Assembly: GCA_002352145.1 (NCBI GenBank)
Contig: DEHX01000131.1
Location: forward strand, 4,614-16,388
Source of the DNA: Chitinophagaceae bacterium UBA2789
GTDB taxonomy: Bacteria > Bacteroidota > Bacteroidia > Chitinophagales > Chitinophagaceae
Length of the DNA: 11,775 nt
Direction of reading: 5' to 3'
In this document: in pieces, positions 7,419-11,775 of the stretch
How positions within the stretch are numbered: position 1 is the first letter of the stretch
Layout of the letters: each line of letters starts with the position of its first letter
Position numbers and translations under genes: made by a program
Notes under the pieces: generated by a model
Seen by the model: only the letters and a program-made list of their open reading frames with translations
What the model was told of the DNA's origin: nothing
Database searches by the model: none

Positions 7419-7736
7419 TCAAGGTTTCTTTTTGGTTTTTAAATACTTTACTTTCTCTTCAGCCACTTTAAAAATCTCGTTGGATAAATCTTCTTCATCC
7501 AAAATTTGGTAAGCTATTTCGTCACTTAAAAATGCAACAATCAAATCATTGCCGCTCACCTTGAAATATTTAGCAATTTTGCTAATAAGTTGCTTGGTGG
7601 GCTTACGGTTGTTCTTTTCAATTTTGCCAAGCATAGAAGTATCTATTTCCAATGCCTCTGCAACTTCACGCAAAGGAAGTTGCTTTTCTTCTCGGAGCTT
7701 TTTAACGGTTTCACCAAAAGTTTTCTCGAACTTCAT
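7419..7736 (-). CDS. Xre-family regulator, likely controller (C) protein of the restriction-modification system
   Basis: The protein has 105 residues. Residues 8-62 form a helix-turn-helix of the HTH_3/Cro type: VKKLREEKQLPLREVAEALEI carries the first two helices, and DTSMLGKIEKNNRKPTKQLI the recognition helix and the start of the next. The remaining 40 residues are charged and helical. It sits directly before the methyltransferase gene and 70 bases after the endonuclease gene. A perfect eight-base inverted repeat with a five-base spacer lies against its start codon and overlaps the -7 element of the best promoter in the region. This is the arrangement expected of an autoregulated controller. 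I infer it controls its own and the methyltransferase gene; action on the endonuclease gene is not shown. At 105 residues it is longer than classical C proteins of about 80. Confidence 0.85.
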   Translation of the reverse strand: MKFEKTFGETVKKLREEKQLPLREVAEALEIDTSMLGKIEKNNRKPTKQLISKIAKYFKVSGNDLIVAFLSDEIAYQILDEEDLSNEIFKVAEEKVKYLKTKKKP

Positions 7737-7757
7737 TTTGGACTACTTCAGTCCAAA
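7737..7757. promoter_or_regulatory. Operator-like inverted repeat before the controller gene
   Basis: TTTGGACT (7737-7744), spacer ACTTC, AGTCCAAA (7750-7757): a perfect eight-base dyad adjoining the ATG at 7736. It overlaps the last bases of the -7 element, so a bound dimer of the controller would block or modulate initiation. It is the only such dyad I found near the operon. Confidence 0.65.
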
Positions 7758-7783
7758 AATACACTAAAAGACTTAGTAGCAAA
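7754..7783 (-). promoter_or_regulatory. Bacteroidota-type promoter for controller and methyltransferase
   Basis: On the minus strand TTTG (7783-7780) is followed after 18 bases by TATTTTTG (7761-7754), matching the TTTG / TAnnTTTG consensus of the primary sigma factor in Bacteroidota. Transcription would start inside the dyad at 7737-7757, leaving a very short leader. The controller and methyltransferase can thus be expressed separately from the endonuclease. Confidence 0.6.
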
Positions 7784-7806
7784 ATTTATTTTTTCACACA
7801 CCTGAT

Positions 7807-9042
7807 TTAAACTATCTCAATTGAAAAATTTTGACTGTCAGTATAAAGGTTCAAAGTTTTCCCAGTAATATTATTCTGCTGCAATAGGGGTACTAAAGCA
7901 TTTCCCCAGTGAAGCCATGTAGGAGTATTACCCTGCCCAGCTATTCTAACAGGGTCGTGGCTTAGTTTTAAAGTGTGTACGCCTATCGAATTTCCGAGGA
8001 TAGTAATATCGAATGGACAAAAAGCTTCTTCGTAGGAGTTATTATTAGGTTTTGGGGCAATCCAAGTTAGATTGTGAAAAACAATATTTCTAAAGTATGT
8101 TGTCTGGTCAATAAAAGCATTATTTACACTAAACCTTGCTTGTGAAAGCTTCAAATTTCCAGTAGGATTTGAGCCTGCAGGAACTCTTTGTGCATCACTT
8201 TGGCTTAATGAAAGTTTTTGCCATACTAAAACTTTGTTTTGAATTGGAGGTGTTACCGGCGTTTGCGGAACACTTACAATCGGCGTGATTGCAGCAGCAA
8301 CAGGAGCAGCAACAGGTGGAGTGGTAGAAGAAGCGGCTGTTGGTTTTCGAGGAAAGGAATGTGGAATGGTGGCTGTCCCTCTTCTTGGTACATTAAAGCT
8401 ACTTTGTTGTCCAGTTGATTGTTGAGTTGAACCGCCTGCTTTAGCATTATAATTTCTTCTCCTTGTGGTTTCATCAGGAACAATTCCTTTTGCTACAAAA
8501 TCAGCAATAACGGCATCTGAAATTGGAAATAGGTTTGGGTCTGTTAAGTCGAATAGTGTTTGGTAGTATGATTTCAAATCGTTTAAAAGATTTGTTCCTT
8601 CGGGGTCATCGTTATTAAATTCTATCAATAGTGAACCTTCAACATTCACGAACAATCCTGTTCCTGTTAGATTAGAAGAACCAACAATAAGCTTTGTTTG
8701 TTGGTCACCTTCAAACAAATATATTTTTGGATGGAAAATAGGGGCTTCTGATTGGTAAAAGATATAAGATGCGACATTTAAATTTTTCAGTTCTTCTAAA
8801 GCTTCCTTTGAAGTGCCCTGCTGGTCAATGCCAACAACCAATTTAATATTTCTCGGTAATTGGAAATTTTGCTTTGCGTTAAGGATGTGCCCCGACAATC
8901 CAAAAATACCTGCTTCGCTTGCAAAAGCAGATATGCCCGTGAAGGAGTGAAAATTTGTTTGATTGAGGTAGCTTATTAGATAATTGCCGATTGCATTTGC
9001 TGATGCTGCTTCAAACCCTTGTCCTAAAAATTTAATGGTCAT
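7807..9042 (-). CDS. PLD-family restriction endonuclease, NgoFVII/BfiI-like architecture
   Basis: The protein has 411 residues. The N-terminal half is a phospholipase-D-type nuclease domain: IFHPKIYLFEG (102-112) gives the HxK pair His104/Lys106, LIVGSSNLTGTG (118-129) gives the GSxN element, and Glu135 follows. There is one such motif per chain, as in BfiI-type nucleases, which form the active site from two subunits and need no metal. A Gln/Ser and then Pro/Ala/Thr-rich linker (about 200-268) leads to a C-terminal domain (270-411) with LSLSQSDAQ and NPTGNLKLSQA, recognised from other PLD-type restriction enzymes and probably the DNA-binding, B3-like part. The controller and methyltransferase genes follow on the same strand, which supports a role as the restriction subunit. 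ATG at 9042 gives the complete nuclease domain. The linker may cause size variation but no frameshift is seen. Confidence 0.85.
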   Translation of the reverse strand: MTIKFLGQGFEAASANAIGNYLISYLNQTNFHSFTGISAFASEAGIFGLSGHILNAKQNFQLPRNIKLVVGIDQQGTSKEALEELKNLNVASYIFYQSEAPIFHPKIYLFEGDQQTKLIVGSSNLTGTGLFVNVEGSLLIEFNNDDPEGTNLLNDLKSYYQTLFDLTDPNLFPISDAVIADFVAKGIVPDETTRRRNYNAKAGGSTQQSTGQQSSFNVPRRGTATIPHSFPRKPTAASSTTPPVAAPVAAAITPIVSVPQTPVTPPIQNKVLVWQKLSLSQSDAQRVPAGSNPTGNLKLSQARFSVNNAFIDQTTYFRNIVFHNLTWIAPKPNNNSYEEAFCPFDITILGNSIGVHTLKLSHDPVRIAGQGNTPTWLHWGNALVPLLQQNNITGKTLNLYTDSQNFSIEIV

Positions 9043-9108
9043 GCTTTAATACGTTGTAATTGGTAAGGTCACAATTTAAAACTAACTGTTGAAGTCTCGG
9101 CTTGTGTT

Positions 9109-9194
9109 GTGGGAAAATTTTGGCTCTTTTGAAAAGTTAGCTTCTGTGTCAAGGTTTTGTGCGCCTTGCAAATGTGCCAAAATGTGCGTCGTCT
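9109..9194. repeat. Hairpin element, copy 2 (direct repeat with 5718-5804)
   Basis: The outer stem ATTTTGGC (9117-9124) pairs perfectly with GCCAAAAT (9176-9183). Then come a 3x3 internal loop, an inner stem TTTGAAAAG (9128-9136) with CCTTGCAAA (9164-9172) pairing at seven of nine positions, and a 27-base centre. Centre sequence (GCTTCTGTGTC) and flanks (GTGGGA before, GTGCGTCGTCT after) match copy 1. Only the outer stem differs. It sits about 65 bases upstream of the endonuclease start codon. The minus-strand frame at 9082-9315 is read-through of this repeat and palindrome C2. Confidence 0.7.
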
Positions 9195-9255
9195 GTTGAG
9201 GGTTGCGTCCTGTCACCTCTGTGAATACCGGAATGCTTCCAATAGGGTTGCAGGT

Positions 9256-9445
9256 AACGGGCAGGTATTGCCGATGGTAGGAAATTAGAATTCCGTCCAC
9301 TGGAACCGCTGCCAAGCTTTTTGATAAAGTTAAATATTAAGAACTAAAGCTGGGCTTTATTCGTCGAGCCCCGAACCGAAGTACCGCAGAATTACTGCTG
9401 CTGATTGTTCCAATGTCAAGCCCAACTATTGGCAATGCCAATGTT
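9256..9445. repeat. Large imperfect palindrome C2 (attC-like site)
   Basis: The ends are AAC (9256-9258) and GTT (9443-9445). GGTATTGCC (9264-9272) pairs with GGCAATGCC (9431-9439), one pair being T-G, and the pairing continues through 9273-9280 with 9422-9430. A second, overlapping inverted repeat joins TACTGCTGCT (9393-9402) with AGCAGCAGTA (9446-9455). GGGCT..AGCCC (about 9352-9371) is an interior stem. The left part is closely related to palindrome C1. The site separates the nuclease gene unit from the restriction-modification unit and fills most of the 413-base gap between their genes. Confidence 0.7.
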
Positions 9446-10655
9446 AGCAGCAGTATTACTCATCATCTAAAACTCCAAAATAGCTTAGTCGGTATGGGCT
9501 TTGCAATGAGAGTCGACCCTTCTGAATACCCCAAAAAGCTTTATCTATCTCTGCAACACAATTATCAAGATTATTAAATATCTCAATCGATGAAAATCTC
9601 ATAATGTAAAAGCCTCTTTGCTGTAAATATCTATCTCTTATCCTGTCACGCATGTAAGTTGATGGATTAGAATGGAATTGTAACCCGTCGCATTCAATTG
9701 CTATTGAAATATTGTCTGAAGTTTTGATAACAAAATCAATCTTGTATCGGTGCTCTGGACTATGAGCTTGAAATTGCGGTATTGTCAAAATGCCTGCATT
9801 CTTTAAACCGTCAGACATCTTTTCTTCAATTGGGGTAGAGGGTTTGATATCATACCATTTTAGTTTGTCATAACCATACTTTAAAAGAGTGGTAAAATTG
9901 CCTTTGGTGTATGCCAACATTTTTTGGTCTGTACAATAAGGATAAATAGCATCTACAACGCTTAATAAACAATCACCATAATCACTCTTAGTTTGAGGGC
10001 AAACAAATTGCTTTTTTATGTTTACAAATTTATTAGGGCAGTGATGTGCCAAAATATAAGATAGCGAGTCTGCAGCAACACCAAAGGGAATGTTATCTAG
10101 GCTAGATTCGTAATAACCGCCTGTTTGTATATTGTTAGCAACATCATCTAATAGCTTATTAACGTTGTGATTCATGAAGCAAAATCTTTTCATCCAGCTT
10201 TGGACAACAAATGTCAAGTTGGTGAAAGATATGTAATGGCTCGGCGTATTTCTAAGCATATAATCATGAAAAAGAATTTCCCGATTGATTCTATATTCAT
10301 GAGTTATATTTTGCTCATCCGGTTGGCCGTTTGTCTTTATATAATCGGTCAGCCAATGAGCATGAGTATTCCATTCACGCCATGACGACGGAAGGTCATA
10401 CCAACCACTCGAAGTCAATTCGTCAAATTTGTTTGCCCACTTCCTTAAAATTTCAAGCAAAGTGCCTTTCGTCCCTTGGACAAGATAGTTGCCATTTTTA
10501 TAAGCTATTACATGAACTATTTGATTTGTCTGTGAAATAGTTATTTGAACACCCTTTTCAACTTCTCTTTCTCTAATGATTATAGCATCAATTATATTGC
10601 AAAGAAGTTTTAATGAGTCGAATGAGTCTTGGGTCATAAATATATTGCTGCTAAC
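9443..10655 (-). mobile_element. Putative single-gene cassette with the PD-(D/E)XK protein
   Basis: The ends are GTTAGCAGCAGTAT (9443-9456) and ATATTGCTGCTAAC (10642-10655), complementary at 13 of 14 positions and found at no other unit. They adjoin palindromes C2 and D. The gene fills almost the whole unit: its stop codon touches the left repeat and its start is five bases inside the right repeat. Such tight packing is typical of integron cassettes. Confidence 0.6.
9456..10637 (-). CDS. PD-(D/E)XK nuclease-like protein, MTES_1575/DUF559-like C-terminus
   Basis: The protein has 393 residues. The C-terminal 125 residues look like the small Vsr-related nuclease domain found in DUF559 and MTES_1575-type proteins. 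IEEKMSDGLKNAG (270-282) has the leading glutamates, YKIDFVI (298-304) the catalytic Asp301, and IAIECDGLQFH (312-322) the E-C-D signature with Glu315. RDRIRDRYLQQRGFYIMRFS (330-349) is the usual helix and final strand. The first 260 residues match nothing I recognise; they have aromatic-rich helical stretches (VVQSWMKRFCF, 144-154) and no membrane segment. A role in cutting DNA, perhaps as a solitary defence nuclease, is inferred from the fold only. The ATG at 10637 is five bases from the cassette end repeat, leaving almost no leader, so translation is probably leaderless or driven from upstream. Confidence 0.75.
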   Translation of the reverse strand: MTQDSFDSLKLLCNIIDAIIIREREVEKGVQITISQTNQIVHVIAYKNGNYLVQGTKGTLLEILRKWANKFDELTSSGWYDLPSSWREWNTHAHWLTDYIKTNGQPDEQNITHEYRINREILFHDYMLRNTPSHYISFTNLTFVVQSWMKRFCFMNHNVNKLLDDVANNIQTGGYYESSLDNIPFGVAADSLSYILAHHCPNKFVNIKKQFVCPQTKSDYGDCLLSVVDAIYPYCTDQKMLAYTKGNFTTLLKYGYDKLKWYDIKPSTPIEEKMSDGLKNAGILTIPQFQAHSPEHRYKIDFVIKTSDNISIAIECDGLQFHSNPSTYMRDRIRDRYLQQRGFYIMRFSSIEIFNNLDNCVAEIDKAFWGIQKGRLSLQSPYRLSYFGVLDDE

Positions 10656-10825
10656 GATTTCGGCTTGCCGTTGTGAAAGACGGTTCCGGCCTCAGCCGGA
10701 AGTAAAGTCTTGAATCAACGGTTAAAAACCTGGCTCCGTCTGTTCATGACGGCAAACCGCTTGTTGTGCGAAGTTTGCCTCAGTGAACAAAGACACTTCT
10801 TTCAGGTTTTTATGCCGAAATCGTT
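10653..10825. repeat. Large imperfect palindrome D (attC-like site)
   Basis: The ends are AACGATTTCGGC (10653-10664) and its perfect complement GCCGAAATCGTT (10814-10825). Inside at 10668-10721 is a long interrupted hairpin: CCGTTG with CAACGG, AAGAC with GTCTT, TTCCGGC with GCCGGAA, and loop CTCA. The rest of the interior (10722-10813) shows only short pairings. Beyond the right arm the sequence continues GTTGAGC, an exact GTTRRRY core, belonging to the neighbouring 75-base unit. Confidence 0.75.
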
Positions 10826-10897
10826 GAGCAAAATTTAGAGAATGAAAGACTGCCTTAGCAGTCGAAGTTCTCGGCCTTTAGGCAAATTTTGCTCAAC
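10823..10897 (-). mobile_element. 75-base palindromic unit without a gene
   Basis: GTTGAGCAAAATTT (10823-10836) and AAATTTTGCTCAAC (10884-10897) are perfect complements, both containing classical core sequences. Inside are GAGAA (10838-10842) with TTCTC (10868-10872), GACTGC (10848-10853) loop CTTA GCAGTC (10858-10863), and a side hairpin GCC TTTA GGC (10874-10883). The whole folds as one branched hairpin. There is no open frame of useful length. It sits between palindromes D and F exactly where a cassette would be. Alternatives are a small MITE-like element or a structured RNA. Confidence 0.65.
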
Positions 10898-11083
10898 GTT
10901 CGAGGCTTGCTGCAGGGCTGGAATTGTTGCTTTATCCGCCCGGCAACTGAAGCAAATTGAAAAACTGAAGTTGAAGTTAACAACTAAAAGCCAAATAGAA
11001 TTCGGTCAAGCCCGATATTAGCTGAGAGTAGTACAACTGTCGATTGTACTTCCGTCTGCCAGCCTTGTGGCAAACCTTTTGTT
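10895..11083. repeat. Large imperfect palindrome F (attC-like site)
   Basis: The ends are AAC (10895-10897, within GCTCAAC, an exact RYYYAAC core) and GTT (11081-11083, within GTTGGTT, one mismatch to GTTRRRY). GGCTGG (10916-10921) pairs perfectly with CCAGCC (11059-11064), and GGCTTGC (10904-10910) pairs with GCAAACC (11070-11076) at six of seven. The left arm CAACGTTCGAGGCTTGC resembles the sequence at the right window edge (CAACGTTCACAGCTTTGC). Together with palindrome D and the 75-base unit it fills the 454-base gap between genes. Confidence 0.65.
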
Positions 11084-11757
11084 GGTTGCAGTTAATACTT
11101 CCAATTCATAATTATTCCTACTTCTTTCCAAGTGTCGCCTTGCAAATGATACAAAACAATTCCACCACCACCGCCAAGCCCACTATGAGCATTGTCCCAT
11201 TGAATAATTGCATATTCTTTCGAGTTGTCAAACACTGGTCTTGAAAAGTAATAAAGATTTCTATCGTAGCTGTCTGTCGAGTTGTAGCGGTTGATTTGTT
11301 TTTTATACAACTTGAGTTGGCTTTTATCTGTCAACTGTAACTTTTGAAATGCTTTTTTCTTTGAAATTGTCTCCTCTCTATTGCTTGTAACTATCAATGA
11401 CTTTAACTCTGAGTCTTGCCACAAAGTTGTGTCAACAGATTTAGAGTTTTCAATGATTTGAGCAAACATAATTGTGTCGAGAACTTTATTAGCGTATTCA
11501 CGGTGAAAATAAAAGTAGTTCCACATATCCGTTTTGTCGAGCTGGATTTTAGTAATGGGTTTTGAATACACAATTAATGCTCCGTGTCCACTTAATGCTG
11601 TGTCCAAAAGATTTTGGTATTGAATTGTCTGTCCAAACGAAATTGAATGAATGATAAGTGCAATTGCAAATGTTAGAAGTCTCATAAGTGTTTTAGAAGT
11701 GATGCAGTCTAATCCTACTTTGCATATTAGGGTGCGTCAAATTTAATTGCAACCAAC
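11081..11757 (-). mobile_element. Putative single-gene cassette with the secreted protein
   Basis: The ends are GTTGGTTGCAGTTAAT (11081-11096) and ATTTAATTGCAACCAAC (11741-11757). The complement of the latter, GTTGGTTGCAATTAAAT, matches the first 15 bases with one difference. The stop codon of the gene (TAA, 11094-11092) lies inside the left repeat. The upstream space of about 70 bases between the gene start and the right repeat could hold a promoter: on the minus strand TAAATTTG (11745-11738) fits the -7 consensus, but no good -33 element precedes it. Confidence 0.6.
11092..11685 (-). CDS. Secreted or periplasmic protein, function unknown
   Basis: The protein has 197 residues. A signal peptide is clear: MRLLTFAIALIIHSISFG followed by QT, with cleavage likely after residue 18; there is no lipobox cysteine. 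The mature part has a polar middle with many Ser/Lys/Gln residues and ends with YYFSRPVFDNSKEYAIIQWD (145-164), HSGLGGGGGIVLYHLQGDTW (166-185) and KEVGIIMNWKY. I associate this pattern with uncharacterised Bacteroidota proteins but know no function. The glycine run between two strands, and the ending in a short beta-rich stretch, suggest a small all-beta or mixed fold. No catalytic motif is seen. ATG at 11685 is chosen because it starts the signal peptide. Confidence 0.75.
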   Translation of the reverse strand: MRLLTFAIALIIHSISFGQTIQYQNLLDTALSGHGALIVYSKPITKIQLDKTDMWNYFYFHREYANKVLDTIMFAQIIENSKSVDTTLWQDSELKSLIVTSNREETISKKKAFQKLQLTDKSQLKLYKKQINRYNSTDSYDRNLYYFSRPVFDNSKEYAIIQWDNAHSGLGGGGGIVLYHLQGDTWKEVGIIMNWKY

Positions 11758-11775
11758 GTTCACAGCTTTGCGGTC
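11755..11775. repeat. Start of a further attC-like palindrome, cut by the window edge
   Basis: AACGTTCACAGCTTTGCGG resembles the left arm of palindrome F (AACGTTCGAGGCTTGCTG). It directly follows the right end repeat of the secreted-protein cassette, so the array very probably continues to the right. Confidence 0.5.

Larger units (their letters stand above)
5641..9258 (-). mobile_element. Putative cassette with a complete restriction-modification system
   Basis: The ends are GTTACCTGCA (5641-5650) and its exact complement TGCAGGTAAC (9249-9258), lying against palindromes C1 and C2. Between them are the endonuclease, controller and methyltransferase genes, all on the minus strand, and two direct copies of a hairpin element (5718-5804 and 9109-9194) outside the genes. 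At about 3.6 kb it would be long for an integron cassette, but restriction-modification genes are known cargo of cassettes in general. Confidence 0.5.
2650..11775 (-). mobile_element. Integron-like cassette array without visible integrase
   Basis: Every credible gene from 2813 to 11685 is on the minus strand, arranged in units separated by long imperfect palindromes. Four palindromes (5453-5643, 9256-9445, 10653-10825, 10895-11083) have AAC at the left end and GTT at the right end on the plus strand. Two more degenerate ones lie at 2670-2781 and 3352-3536, and a seventh starts at 11755. Each unit carries a private terminal inverted repeat starting with GTT. In integrons, cassette ends behave this way because each cassette starts with the half-core complementary to the start of its own attC. 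Some cores match the classical RYYYAAC/GTTRRRY pattern exactly (GCTCAAC at 10891-10897 and its complement GTTGAGC at 10823-10829), others only partly. If integron-like, the integrase end would be to the right of the window. No integrase or transposase is present within it. Confidence 0.6.

Noticed and set aside
7417..7422. TTG start for the methyltransferase
   Set aside because: The ATG at 7416, two bases after the controller stop codon, is a more likely start and loses only two residues.
9082..9315. 77-residue minus-strand frame upstream of the endonuclease gene
   Set aside because: Read-through of the second hairpin copy and the left half of palindrome C2.
10848..10863. GACTGC-CTTA-GCAGTC as an intrinsic terminator
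   Set aside because: No T-run follows on either strand, and it is embedded in a larger branched palindrome.
10638..11091. CRISPR array in the repeat-rich gap
   Set aside because: The repeats are inverted and differ from one another; there are no evenly spaced direct repeats and no cas genes.
2650..11775. Transposon or insertion sequences as the cause of the inverted repeats
   Set aside because: No transposase is present, the end repeats differ from unit to unit, and I see no target-site duplications around the units.

Overview
The window looks like a chromosomal segment of a Bacteroidota bacterium, probably of the Chitinophagales. The reasons are a Bacteroidota-style class I dihydroorotase, a RemB/Wzi-like outer-membrane barrel, a promoter fitting the TTTG/TAnnTTTG pattern, and few Shine-Dalgarno sequences. 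No organism name can be fixed from the sequence alone.

Positions 1-2556 are ordinary core genome: a left-truncated pyrC on the minus strand and a divergent outer-membrane protein gene on the plus strand. A hairpin at 2577-2619 closes this part. From about 2650 to the right edge the sequence is visibly more AT-rich and every credible gene lies on the minus strand. These are, read right to left in transcription order: a secreted protein of unknown function; a PD-(D/E)XK nuclease-like protein; a three-gene type II restriction-modification system (PLD-family endonuclease, Xre-type controller, N6-adenine methyltransferase); a three-gene set with a winged-helix/TIR-like protein and two small membrane proteins; and a GNAT acetyltransferase.

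The gene units are separated by long imperfect palindromes, most with about 170-185 bases between an AAC on the left and a GTT on the right. Each unit between two palindromes carries its own terminal inverted repeat starting with GTT and ending with AAC: GTTGGTTGCARTTAA, GTTAGCAGCARTAT, GTTACCTGCA and GTTGGCGGTARTTT, plus GTTGAGCAAAATTT around a 75-base unit with no gene. The repeat is shared by the two ends of one unit but differs between units. That is what integron gene cassettes look like after insertion at attC sites. No integrase is visible, so this is either the distal part of an integron whose integrase lies beyond the right edge, an integrase-less cassette cluster, or an unrelated system with the same logic.

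The cargo is rich in likely defence functions: restriction-modification, a TIR-like effector candidate with membrane partners, and a solitary nuclease. The restriction-modification unit also contains two copies of a roughly 87-base hairpin element whose outer stem differs in sequence between the copies but stays complementary in both. The apparent small ORFs over the palindromes are best explained as read-through of the repeats, not as proteins.
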